In this document: one piece after another, positions 1 through 10,247 of the stretch
How the letters are laid out: every line of letters begins with the position of its first letter
Position numbering within the stretch: the first letter of the stretch is position 1
Assembly: GCA_019059635.1 (NCBI GenBank)
Contig: JAGVRJ010000001.1
Location: 1,488,001-1,552,000, forward strand
Origin: Proales similis
Taxonomy: Eukaryota > Rotifera > Eurotatoria > Ploima > Proalidae
Length of the DNA: 64,000 nucleotides
Reading direction: 5' to 3'
The notes under the pieces: model-generated
What the model was told of the DNA's origin: nothing
What the model saw: the letters and a program-made list of their open reading frames with translations, nothing else
The model's database searches: none
Translations under genes and position numbers: made by a program

Positions 1-1215
1 AATCTGGACAACGTGCCGGAGAACGTCAGACGCGACATGATTCGAAACATCGCCAAGAACATAAACAGCCTGTCCAAAGAGAACAAGAAGCAGGTTTGAC
101 TTGGGTGCTAGTCGCTGCAGGCCAATCGACTTTTCAACTTTCTTCCTTCCTTCTTCAAAGGCGATCAAGCAAGTTTTAGGCCGAATCGAAAAGGCCGACG
201 ACCAGAGCCGCAAAGAGGTTCTCAAACAGCTGGTGAAAAACATGGGCCGAGAGGAGCTCGAAGAGTGGATTAGAAACAGCGACATTTCTGACGAGCTCAA
301 ACAGCAAATGCTAAACGACCTAAATCAGATTATCGGTGAGTCTTGAGCGCGATATTGATGGCTGAAAAAGCTTAATATACTGAAAATGTTTTTTGCTCAG
401 CAAACGAGGACTACCTGTTGGACAGCGACGACGTAAGTTCTCTCACTTTTCAGCTTTTTTTGTTCTTAATCGAGGCAATCACAAAAAAAGGAATTCGAGC
501 TGGTAAATCTGAGCGGCGAGGAGAAGGAAACCAGAAGGCGGCAGTTGATTGAGAAAAGGAAGAAGCAAAAGGTGACCGATAGCGAAAAGTAAGCGCCACG
601 AGCCAACTTGACCAACTTTTGAGCGCCTCTCGAACTGAACATTTTCAAGCATTGTTGGCAAGCCGGTCGTAAAGAGAGATTTCAAATGGCTGCAGCAAAA
701 CAAAAACGACTTGTTGTCGTCTGACCGCGTTGACGACAACCCAAACAGAGAACGTAAAGCCTCGGCATTTCGACTTTATCGGTCAGATCTCACTTCAAGA
801 GCGTGTTGAATTAGTGAACGAAGAAGAAGTCGACTTTGTGCGAGCGTTCAACAAGCTGAGCGACGACGAGAAGACAAAACTTCTGGAGACGTTGAGCGAA
901 GGCGAGCGCGACAATCTGCTCAAACTCCAGTCCAAATATGAAGAGTAAGACTCTGCCCGTTTGCTTCTGAGTAGCCGCATTGATCGAGCTCGTGATAAAA
1001 GCCTCAGACAAAAAGAGCTGGAAGCGGCACTGACCGACGCACGCGACCAGGCGATCGCGCAACTGAGGGACTTGTTGGCTGCTCAACGTCGACTTGACTA
1101 CCTTCGCTTTCTTCAAGTCGAATCCAACATGCTCAATCACACGCAGCAGTTGACCAGGGCTTTTGTTTATTCCTACTTTGAATTTTTGGGCTTCATCGAT
1201 CCCATGGCCATCTGA
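1..1215 (+). CDS. Unrecognised charged helical protein, C-terminal part (5' truncated by window edge)
   Basis: I do not recognise this gene. Reading starts in frame at base 1 and ends at the TGA at 1213-1215. Exons appear to be 1-93 (donor CAG|gtttga), about 164-335, about 401-432, about 490-590, about 650-750, about 822-945 and about 1018-1215, joined by introns of about 45-70 nt. The protein is rich in Glu, Lys and Gln, predicted helical, with repeated short motifs such as EELEEW, EEKETRRRQ and SDDEKTKLLETLSEGE. It ends in a more hydrophobic aromatic segment, FVYSYFEFLGFIDPMAI. No catalytic motif, signal peptide or clear membrane span is visible. Its end lies 52 nt from the convergent end of SHQ1. 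The splice choice near 750-822 rests on phase continuity and is uncertain. Confidence 0.55.
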
Positions 1216-1267
1216 TAGTGTTATCGTATTTTTTGGCTTTTTTTTTCTTTATTTCTGCTCGAAATAT

Positions 1268-3046
1268 TTAATCCAGTTCAACAATGAGCGGCTTTTTATC
1301 TCGAATGTTCAAATCTGCAAACTGTTGCAGACCATCTTCGACCTGGCGGTCCTCTCGATCCGAGTGGATTTTGACTGGATCGACATCCTCCTCCTCCTCG
1401 TCTTCTTCTTCATTTTGACTGCTAGGACCGCCGTGCTCTGCCTGCTGCATGGCGAGAGTGCCGATGAGCTCCAAATTGGGCAGATCCCAGCCAATTTGAC
1501 TTTTCTTCAATTGAACCTAATCGCACCAAACGCCGTCATCGATTTGCTCGACCATGAAAGAAAGAAGCACTCACACTCTTAAGACACTCTACCAGGGCAT
1601 TCAGCTTTCGGTCACTATTCGAACGGAATTGAAAGAGTGTTTTGGGCAATAGCTTAGGCCTGATCCTTACCTGGCGTGCTGGATCCACACACAATAGTCG
1701 TTTATGTACAGGTCATTGAGAATGTAGCGGCAGTCGGTGTCCATAAGACAGCTTCTGATGTCAATCAGGCATTTGACAATCATTCGTTTGCCCTTGGCAA
1801 GAATACCGATCAGATCTTGGACGATTCGCTCGCAGAGTTTCCAACTTCGGTAAAGTGGAAAGCAAAGGGCGCGTCTAAAGCAAGCTATGAGGACCTCCTC
1901 GAGTGAGTCGAATACCTAGAATGAATGAATCGACTGAACAATAGACGACCGGTGCCAACATACTCACATCGAACCAGGAGAGAGTGCTGCTCAATTTGCC
2001 AATGGTCCAGCCCGCCTCGACGTTCTTCTCGCCGCAGTTCACTCGCTGGTTGTAGCAGTAGGCGAACAGGATATCGACAAGTCCGGCGTACGCGTAAAAA
2101 GTCTCTTGCTTGTCGAGCTTGTACGTGCGCTTGGGCAGCGATTTGAGGCAGTCGACTTCAGTTTGGCTAAAATCGAGCTGAAAATCGGGCTCCGTAAAGT
2201 CGGGCTCATAAGCAAGTATTTCGCTTTCGAGGGCCGGGTCCGGGTCGAACAGATCGGCAATGTAATGGTCCTCGTCAAATTTGGAGTCTTCTTGCTCCAT
2301 TCTCAGCTTTCGCCTCTCTTCCAGCAGAGTGTTGTCCGGGTCTGGCACATCGATAATCAGCAGATACTCATCCTATTCAAAAAGCGCTTGATTAGACCGA
2401 CAAAATTTAGGGGCATTTCGCAAGCGCAACCGACATTGAGTCGGGCAAACACGCCGTTCTTGGTCTGACCGAATCCATAACGGGCAGCGGTGAGCTTGTT
2501 TTCGTCCGAAGCTGGAATCTGCTCAACAAACCAGTTGTCTTCTTCATCTTCTTGGTCTTGATTCTGCTCCTCGGACTGATCGGCTGGGTCGAGTTCTTCA
2601 ATGAGATTTCCTCTGGGTGCTGACTTGGTCGGTGCCGTGAGAAGCTTGGTCAACAGGTCAAGGTCTTGGAACACTTCGCCTCTCGTCTCTTTCTCTAGTT
2701 TGACTTGAAAAGCTCCTTTGAAAGACAAGATTGACGAGTTGATTGCAAACACTCTCGCTGGTTGCGTTTACGTTTCTCAAAGTCGTAGCTGACGCACTGA
2801 TTGTCGAGCTGTTCGAGCACCCGTCGCGGCAAGTTCAGTCGGAGGTAATAGGGCTTGCAGTAGAAGCGAAAGTCAGTGCCGTCTGCGTACGTGTCGCATT
2901 CGCTCAGCTTAGAATGAGTTTAGAAGAAGAAAAGACCAAGGAGGAGGTCAGTCAGTTGACTATTTATTTACTTTGGCGTAGGGCGCCTTTATCTCAATAA
3001 AAATGTGTTCGTCCGACTGTTCGATTTTGAACGAGGGCGTGATCAT
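1268..3046 (-). CDS. SHQ1: SHQ1, H/ACA ribonucleoprotein assembly chaperone
   Basis: SHQ1 holds dyskerin before assembly into box H/ACA RNPs. The start ATG is at 3046. The first two exons encode a CS-like beta domain (EIKAPYAK, then DFRFYCKPYYLRLNLP). Next come the YGFGQTKNGVFARL signature, and the helical SHQ1 domain with KFDEDHYIADLF, VDILFAYCYNQR, WTIGKLSSTLSW and YILNDLYINDYCVWIQ, all typical of the family. The C-terminus is an acidic Glu/Asp run ending at the TAA at 1268-1270. Introns include about 2955, about 2740, a GTCGGT-donor intron of about 60 nt near 2400, one near 1910-1980 and shorter ones toward the end. The start codon lies only 9 nt after the UQCC5 stop, so the two may share one transcript. 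Family assignment is firm; exact splice ends in the C-terminal third are less so. Confidence 0.9.
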
Positions 3047-3055
3047 TTCGTTGTT

Positions 3056-3376
3056 TCACTTTTTGCTTTCCAGTAGCGAGCGTTCCAGCTCTTCTTTCTC
3101 GTCCACAATTCTGGCCGCTTGTCTTTTCTTCAACGATGAGTCTGTCGCGTCAAATGCCATCAAAGAGTCGAACAGAGAGTCAAGTGCCAGCTTAATCTTA
3201 CAAAAGTTCACTTTGTTCGGTCCGGCTTTCCAGTGAATCATCAAATACTCTAAAGAGGCGCCAAACACAAAGAAAAACGGTAGAAATCGGTACAGGCCGA
3301 ACTTTCTCTCGCCCGGGACCGCATTCAGCAGCCTACCGACGTAGTTCTGCGATATGTGCTCAATTAATTTCCGCAT
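3056..3376 (-). CDS. UQCC5: UQCC5/SMIM4-like small mitochondrial membrane protein
   Basis: UQCC5 (SMIM4) is a small inner-membrane factor for respiratory complex III assembly. Two exons, 3376-3202 and 3141-3056, flank a 60-nt GTAAG...CAG intron and give about 86 residues. Visible: a basic N-terminus, PGERKFGLYRFLPFFFVFG, a single membrane segment ending in LEYLMIHW, then KVNFY and a charged helical tail. The order PG-(K/E)-(R)FG-YRFLPFFFV, a membrane end and a charged tail matches the vertebrate protein. Reading through the intron would give a 106-residue variant, but splicing restores the conserved NFY junction. The stop is 9 nt before the SHQ1 ATG, and the start overlaps an upstream open segment ending at 3360. 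Confidence 0.85.
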   Translation of the reverse strand: MRKLIEHISQNYVGRLLNAVPGERKFGLYRFLPFFFVFGASLEYLMIHWKAGPNKVNFCKIKLALDSLFDSLMAFDATDSSLKKRQAARIVDEKEELERSLLESKK

Positions 3377-3506
3377 TGCCCTTCGCGCTGCCTTCTCTAC
3401 GCACGCTGGCCTCTTCTTCTTCGTTTGTGCTCGAGGTTAGAGTTTCCTCCAGCTGCTTCTCGAATAAAAGAAGCTTTTCACACACGTGATCGAGTGCGTC
3501 GACTGC
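3360..3506 (-). other. Open, exon-like segment upstream of and overlapping the UQCC5 start
   Basis: A splice-acceptor-like AATAG lies at 3507-3511 on the minus strand. After it, a 48-codon open frame runs to a TGA at 3360-3362, overlapping the first 17 nt of UQCC5 in another frame. It reads AVDALDHVCEKLLLFEKQLEE followed by a Glu-rich stretch, so it looks helical, but it has no in-frame ATG. It may be a 5' UTR exon of the UQCC5-SHQ1 transcript (cis- or trans-spliced), or the last exon of a small unrecognised protein. A nearby ATG at about 3568 does not join it in phase across any good donor I can see. Confidence 0.3.
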
Positions 3507-3884
3507 CTATTTGACTTATCAGCAACTCGTTTTAAAAGGAGGAAATTCGCCAAAAGACAAAGCGTCCATTAAATTTGCCTAAAACTTTATTTATTCCGCT
3601 CGAACGGCCTGATAGTCGCATCAAGGCAGAGGAAAATTATTTCTCAATGGGCTCAGGTGGCCGCCCCTGGTTAGAGCATGCAAACGCCACAAGAGCATTA
3701 ATTATTGTTGTTTTAGTACTAGTTGTGATAGAGGCTGCCTGCGGCTCAGTTTTTAGATTTATGCTGATTTTTCTTCCATAGAAACTGTCACGTAAGCGAG
3801 CGCGATTAGGTCATAATTAAGCGCATAGAGATTCGATGTAGAGCTGTTGAGGGGTAGTGACTCAAGCAAGCAGAGGCAGCGAAA

Positions 3885-6755
3885 ATGGCGCACATGAAAC
3901 CACCGCCAGCAGTTCGTTTGAGGCAAAGACGCCGAGATGATGGCAATGACTCCTTATCAGCTGATCAGCCAGCGCAGACCGGCGCAGAAATGTTTTTCCA
4001 GCGAGTGAATCGGCCGACGCCGAGACCACGGCCCGTGACTGCAGCTCAAATGAACGCCACAATGATTGACGCTGAGATGAGTGATGAGTCAGAGTCTGAA
4101 TCATCAAAATTCAATCAAACTCTTCCAGTCAGGTTGAAATCAAACGAGGTGAGCACAGTGCCTGTTTATAGGCCAGAGACCAGAGTCGGACCAGGCCATA
4201 GCGACACGCTTCGGGGCATATTTCTGCTATCGGGCAAGTCGATTGACCTCGAACTCGTGGATAGCCAGCTCAGTTGGAGTCTCACAAGCGGTACTGTCTC
4301 AGTCCTCTTTTCTTGTCAAAAGTGAGTTCTAATCGGCGATCAAAAAGGAAAAATGAAATCGAAACGAGTGACGAGCGAGCAGCACGACATGAGCGAGTTT
4401 TTCTCCATTCAGCCCATCTATCGAACGAGAAAAGGCAAAACAAAGAGCAAGAAAAGGGACGACTTGGACGCCGAGGACGGACAGTTTTTCGAGGGATTTC
4501 GCCTCAGAAAGTTCAGACAAAGTTCGCCCAATGTTCATCGAGTCGAGTGCTTGGAGTTCTCTCATCCGCACCATGAAACGGTGCACGAGTGGGTGAATCG
4601 GCTGATTGACTCTGGCAAATGTAGGCCGCGTGCGTAGACAGTTTCGTTCGTTTCGTCACCTAAGGCTTCTGAAAGATTTGCGCGGCCAGCGACGACTTCT
4701 AGTTCTGCTCAATCCGTACAGCGGCGAGAAGCGCACTCGGTCTATATTTAACCAGCAGATCGCTCCTCTGCTCGACCATTCGAATTTCTTGGTCGAAATT
4801 ATCGGTAGGCAAACGAGCTATTTGATCGACGGCGTTGCTTAAGTGAAGATTTTATTGACGCCAACAGAGTTTCACGACATGCAACCGCTTCAGTTCAATC
4901 TAATCAACTCAAAAGTGGACTTGAAGCGTCTGGACGCGTAAGTTTGAGATTGAATCGACGAAAAGATCGTTCAAGAGCTGGTCGACCTAGAATCATGGTT
5001 CTGGCCGGCGACGGAGGCGTCTCAAAGGCAATCAACACTATCCTGGAAATGCACGTGCACAAGAATCTGGACGTGCTTGACCTGGACTCGCTGAGAACGA
5101 AGCTCACAGCTGCGTTTTGCATAATCCCGTGCGGCATCACCAACATGATCGCCAATTCAATCTACGGCTGCACCGATTCGGTCTCGCCGCTCAAATACCT
5201 TTTGCTCGGTTGGTAAACTCAGATCGGCTCAGTTGAACGTTTAAGACTGATTGACCATCAATAGACGAGCGAATGAGAATCGACTTGTCGGCTGTCTACA
5301 CCGAACGGAGCAAACTTCACAGCTTCGGGTTTTATTATTCGTGCGGCCTGGGCGCCACACTCAACCGCTACCTGAGCCGGTACGCCAAGACCGGCACGAG
5401 TCGAGTGGCAGTTTCACTAGCTCGTTTGACTTCGAAGAAAGCGCATCGGCCGATTGAGCTCGAGATCGAGTACGTTCCAGACCGATATCATCAACCGTGC
5501 GACCCCTACCGCTGCGAGGAAGGGTAGGCTTGTGTCTAGTTCAACTGCTTTGGTCCGCAGTTGATTCAATTTTACGTTTAAGGTGTAAGCAATGCAGAAT
5601 GTCAGACGAGTCCATCGAACAGAGACTAAGTATGCGATTGATTTGATCACGGACATATGAAACATGAAATGTTTCGCTTAAGTGAAAAGAGGCACACCCA
5701 GAGACCGAGACGATCGGGACCAAATGGAGACCAAGACGCTGTCGGGCCGATTCATACACTGCGCTCTGCTTGCTAATCAGGCGCTGTGGGAACAGGCTCC
5801 GGCCGGCTTGTCCAAGTACGCGCACTTGGCAGATGGCTCTTTAGATCTGATTCTGGTGAAAAATGTCAACAGAAACGACCTCTATCGTTTCATGAAGCGT
5901 CATCTCAATTCAAAAGACCAGGTAATCCTCTGTTGGATTTGACTCGGAGATTTGATTATTGAGAGCGCGAATAGCTTGCATATCCGTTTGTGACTGCGAT
6001 TAGGGTCAAACAGGCCAGGATACGAGTGCTCAATTCGCCGAGCAAAAACACAGTGAACAACGGCTTTGAGGATGATTCGCTGGACGCATTCAATTCGGTG
6101 ACGAGCCCTCGGCCAGAGTTTTCACTTGACGACACGATTAGATCGAGCCGACTCGATCCAGATCGAGTGACTATGGGCTCGCCCGGCGACCAGACGCTCA
6201 CCGTCGCAGATGAAGAGGAAGAGATTCAGGAGGATGGCGCCAGGGCTGGCCGACGCCTTTTTTACATAAAAAATCGCGCATCGTCTCAGAACCTGAGGTC
6301 ATCTGTTGACGACGAAACGAAATCGACCACAAGCAGACAATCCAAGCGGTCGAGTATATTCAAGCGTTCGAAGGTAAATTGGCCAGAGCCTTTCCACTGT
6401 GGCTTGACCAAACTCATCATCCGATTGTTCATTCAAGTCGGCATTCAGCAAACTGAGACCGGGTCGAAGAAACAGCCGCTCGAACTTGGAACTTGGCACG
6501 CAGCTGGACGACGCAGTCTCCTACATTGATATGAATGAGAGCGTTTACAAGGGAAGAGACAACACGGCCGAGATAGGCAGGGATTCATCCAACAAGAAGC
6601 TGGCGTCAGCCTGGAACTGCGACTGGAACTTGCTCGACATTCCAGAGCTGAACATAAAATGTTTGCGCAAGTTCCTGCCCGTCTTCGCCGCCGGACTCGA
6701 TCCAGACACTGAATACGAAGAAAAGTCAGCCACTGCATGTTTGCCAAGTCTCTGA
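3885..6755 (+). CDS. CERK: Ceramide kinase (DAGK-catalytic-domain lipid kinase)
   Basis: CERK phosphorylates ceramide to ceramide-1-phosphate. The start is the ATG at 3885. A long low-complexity N-terminus leads into a PH-like region (IDLELVDSQLSWSL ... HVRVECLEF-type strand, then ETVHEWVNRLI). The DAGK domain follows: LLVLLNPYSGEKR, then AGDGGVSKAIN, IIPCGITNMIANSIYGCTD, and the ceramide kinase-type LGW...MRIDLSAVY and FGFYYSCGLGATL. A Cys cluster (PCDPYRCEEG|CKQCRM), HLADGSLDLILV and a terminal AWNCDWNLLDIPELNIK beta strand mark it as CERK rather than sphingosine kinase. About ten exons, with introns of 50-65 nt; the first probably spans 4322-4375. The conserved Glu after the GDG loop is replaced by Lys here. 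It ends with TGA at 6753-6755. Confidence 0.88.
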
Positions 6756-7325
6756 AATGTTGCTTTAATCTGTGGCCATTCGCCAGCGTTTGTTCTTTCA
6801 CTCAATTTTTTGGCTTGCATGCAAAAAGCGCGCGTTCGAATTGAATTTATTTTTATTCAAAAGAGAGAATGTTTGAAATAGGAAGAGAAAGGAATTAGGA
6901 ACGTGAGGGCGAGCCACAATCGTGGACAAGCGCGCCCAAAGATGCTGCTGCTGCTGCGTGATTTGAGAGTGGAAAGCGATTAGTAGCTTGAAAGCAGTTA
7001 AACGAGCGGATGGGCGGTCGAAATTCGTGTTTGCCTCTTGACGCTTTGGGTCTGTGCTGGAGTTTGTAGAAAAAAAAAAATAAAAAGAGAAGAAAGACGT
7101 GAAGCAACCGCCAGAGAGGATGATTTGCGTAAAGAGCCATGCGATGGAAGATGATCGGCATTTGCCAAAATAGAGTTGATTGTTAGTTCAAATCAAAACG
7201 AAAGAAAGCGCTAAAATCGGACAAAATACAGAAGGTGCTGATCGAAGTAGAAATCATAGAAGCTGAATTGTAAGCTAGAGCTGAAGGTGAGAGCGGCGAA
7301 AAGGGGCTAAAAGAAATGTTTGAAA
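6756..7325. other. Convergent 3' intergenic spacer
   Basis: Between the ends of the ceramide kinase (+) and the SLC16-like transporter (-). It is A-rich, with an 11-nt A run near 7071 and TTTATTTTTATT near 6846, usable as poly(A) signal material on either strand. No coding exon or RNA gene recognised. Confidence 0.5.
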
Positions 7326-10247
7326 TTAAAACTTGAGCGCCTTGGTCTGGTAGTATTTGTTCAAAGACTTGAACGACGAAGAGAAGAGGGAGCGTAGATC
7401 ATTGCCCGGCGTGACCAGGATGCCGGCGATGATCATACAAATGCCAGAAAAGACGTAGACGGCCGAGCAGCTCTGGTAGAGGTCGAGAAGAAGCGCGGCC
7501 ACGGGCAGGCCGACGATTAGGGCGAACCCTTGCCAGATGAGCTGGTGCAGGAATAGAGAGTCGTCGTTCCACTCTAGGCCGAGTATGTCGAATACGAGCA
7601 GGGGACGCAGATTCCATGCGAAGCCGGTGAGCAGGCCTGAGCTAAGGGCGAGCATGCTGAACGAATAGGCGGTGTCGCAGAGGAACGTAGACACCATGCA
7701 CACAAGGCCGTTCAGAATCAGAACGATTGTGTAGGCGAATAGGCGACCTCGCCGGTCCGACTGATTGACCTTGAAGGCGATTGTTGAGACGATTCGTCCA
7801 AGCGCAATAGAGCTTATCAACACGCAGAATATGAGATTGCTCTCGAGCGGGCTCAGACTTGTCACACGCTCGCCCATGTACTCGCTCAAGTACAACACGG
7901 ACACGATCGAGCCGAGTTGACTCAGCGCATACGACAAGTTGAGAACTAAAAGAAGCAAATTTGAAAACAGTGACCAACTAAACGGTCGACTCAGGTAAGT
8001 GAGCATTTGAATCGGCAGTGGCTTGCTGCGGCTGCGTTTGGCCTTCTTTCGCTTCACCAGACAATTTCGAATGTTAAAATCGACCGATTCAAGATTGAGC
8101 GTCGCGTTTAGAATATTTGCGGCCTCAATCAATGACACGAATCGCCGCATCAGGTATATGCTCGGCTTGAGATAGCCCACAGGGTGTTGAGAGTCGGCAT
8201 GTCCCAATAGCTCAAGTTCAACCTTCGAGCCGTGATGTGAGTTGTTCAAGCAGCTGCTGGCTCGTCTTGCTTTGTTCACGCTAAATCTACTCGGCTTGGC
8301 CTGCTGGAGCCTCGAGCTTTGACCGGCGCCCTCCTCTTCTGTGTCGCCGGCCTCATCGGCCTCTTCTTCTTCTTCTTCCTCCTTTTCCTCGGGCACGCTC
8401 AATTCGAGCAGACTGCCTCTGACGCTGTTGCTCATGCTGTTTCTATAGTTCTTGTAGCGGCTCATGAAGTTCGGCTGACTGATGTTGGGCGAGGTTTTTT
8501 TCGCCGGATTGATAAATTTGCTCTCGAGCTCAATGTCTTCGCTGCTGCGCGACGACTGATCTGGCAACGAGCCAGTGGCGCTCTCATCGAATCCGTCCAT
8601 TCGCTCTTCGGGAAGATCCTCGTCGTCCGACTGAAGCTCAATCACGCCGTTCAGCTCGCTGGTGTTTTGTCCCGCCTGGTTGGCGTTGTTGCTCGAACTG
8701 GCCAAGTTTCTAATACTGTTGGCGATGCGAGTGAAGAATCGGCTCGCCGAACTAGCCCGGGTCGGTGACGGCTCGTTTAGACGTTCAGCGTCGCCGGTCG
8801 CCTCGGGCCAAAGCTGGCTCTTGCGAGGCACAATAACCACCGAGTCGGCGTCTGGTGCGAGCAGATTGTTCGACGTTGTTATGTAAAAGCCGTCCTCGAG
8901 CGAAGTTTTCGACAGCGAGCGCGTTTTACGCTTCTCCTCGGCGATCAGCTGGAAGAGATTTTTCCTATTGTTGGCGTTGGTCGCTCTGGTTTGCACAAAT
9001 TTGCGCCAATACTGCTTCAGTGTGTAGTTGGAGTTTGTGGAGGAAGAGAGGGACGAGTCGGCGTCGGTGTTGTCGTGCAACTCTTTCTGAAGCTGATGCT
9101 TTCGTTTGGCGCTTCGGCCTCGCTTGGATATGTGACTGAACGCGTAGAGTCGGGTGTCGCGCAGCAAAAGCGAGCCGACCAGGCAGTTGAGCTGCACAGC
9201 CGACAATATAAACAGGCCGTTGAAGAACTCGTATTGGTGAATAAGAAACTGACTGGCCAGTATGTAGACGGCCGAGAGTAGAGCGGACATGAGAACGCAC
9301 AGACTGTTGACGAGCAGTCGATGCTTGAGAAACCATTGGCTCAGATTGACCAGACTCGGTATGTAGATGAGGCCGATGCCGAGGCCGTTCAAGATTCCGT
9401 AGAAGAATATGAACAAAACAAAACTGTGCTTGGTAAACGAACTGACCAAAAGCGACAACGCGGACAGAAACGAGCCGAGCAGGGCGACCGGTCGTGTGCC
9501 GAATCGTTTCGACAGGAACAGCGTGAGCGGAGAGACGAACAGATAAAAAGCGAGCATGAATGCCACAGGTATCGAACAAGCCAGACTTGACTCCAGGCCG
9601 AACTCAACTCGAACGAGCTTGACAATCTGCGCATTGTGGAATATCAGTCCGCTCACGATCAGCTGATTGAGGCAGCCGCCGACCAGCGCCAGTCGACTGG
9701 TCAGTTTCTCGCTCGGCGCCAGTCTCCTGTTCATCAGCTCGACCAAGTAGTCGTATTGGAGCAGGCGGTAGTTTTTCGAGCAGTTCTCCTGTCCACAGGG
9801 ACACTCCTGATTTCGGTCGAGCTCGAACTCGAAGCGCGAGTCGAACGAGTCGCTTCCCTCGCTGCCTTGGTCGAATGCCGAGTCGCCGTGTGCGTTCGGC
9901 TCCTCGCCTTTCTTGGTCAACTCTTCCTTGATGGCGGCAATTGTCTGACGAAAGTACTCGTCCATTTGCCGCGTGTTGTAGCCTTCTTCGAACTTGCTCT
10001 CGCTCGGCTCGGTTCGACTCGACAACGCGCCTGTGTCAGCAGAGGCTGCTTCGTCCGACCTGGCGCCGTGAACTCTTTCATTTTGAGGTGCGGTCTGGTC
10101 AATGTTGTCGGAGGGCACTCGTTCAAGGGTGAACTTGGACGAGCGCGCCGTCTCACTGTTTCTGTCGGTCGCGGCATTTGAGGCAGCCTGCGGTTGTTCT
10201 GGCGCGTTTGGTACCTGATTCAGTTGGCCGTGATGTTCTACGCTCAT
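7326..10247 (-). CDS. SLC16/monocarboxylate-transporter-like MFS protein, single exon
   Basis: A single 2,922-bp exon encodes 973 residues from the ATG at 10247. About 185 polar N-terminal residues precede six membrane segments (VGGCLNQLIVSGLIF, SIPVAFMLAFYLFVSPL, RPVALLGSFLSALSLLVSS, FFYGILNGLGIGLIYIPSL and two more). A central hydrophilic loop of roughly 375 residues follows, with Ser-rich and poly-Glu stretches, then a second six-segment half near the C-terminus. The GxGxGLxYxPS pattern in segment 4 and the split 6+6 layout fit the monocarboxylate transporter group of the major facilitator superfamily, acting at the plasma membrane. The substrate cannot be told. The loop and N-terminus are far longer than in typical SLC16 members, and there is no intron, unlike most neighbours. 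Confidence 0.8.
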   Translation of the reverse strand: MSVEHHGQLNQVPNAPEQPQAASNAATDRNSETARSSKFTLERVPSDNIDQTAPQNERVHGARSDEAASADTGALSSRTEPSESKFEEGYNTRQMDEYFRQTIAAIKEELTKKGEEPNAHGDSAFDQGSEGSDSFDSRFEFELDRNQECPCGQENCSKNYRLLQYDYLVELMNRRLAPSEKLTSRLALVGGCLNQLIVSGLIFHNAQIVKLVRVEFGLESSLACSIPVAFMLAFYLFVSPLTLFLSKRFGTRPVALLGSFLSALSLLVSSFTKHSFVLFIFFYGILNGLGIGLIYIPSLVNLSQWFLKHRLLVNSLCVLMSALLSAVYILASQFLIHQYEFFNGLFILSAVQLNCLVGSLLLRDTRLYAFSHISKRGRSAKRKHQLQKELHDNTDADSSLSSSTNSNYTLKQYWRKFVQTRATNANNRKNLFQLIAEEKRKTRSLSKTSLEDGFYITTSNNLLAPDADSVVIVPRKSQLWPEATGDAERLNEPSPTRASSASRFFTRIANSIRNLASSSNNANQAGQNTSELNGVIELQSDDEDLPEERMDGFDESATGSLPDQSSRSSEDIELESKFINPAKKTSPNISQPNFMSRYKNYRNSMSNSVRGSLLELSVPEEKEEEEEEEADEAGDTEEEGAGQSSRLQQAKPSRFSVNKARRASSCLNNSHHGSKVELELLGHADSQHPVGYLKPSIYLMRRFVSLIEAANILNATLNLESVDFNIRNCLVKRKKAKRSRSKPLPIQMLTYLSRPFSWSLFSNLLLLVLNLSYALSQLGSIVSVLYLSEYMGERVTSLSPLESNLIFCVLISSIALGRIVSTIAFKVNQSDRRGRLFAYTIVLILNGLVCMVSTFLCDTAYSFSMLALSSGLLTGFAWNLRPLLVFDILGLEWNDDSLFLHQLIWQGFALIVGLPVAALLLDLYQSCSAVYVFSGICMIIAGILVTPGNDLRSLFSSSFKSLNKYYQTKALKF

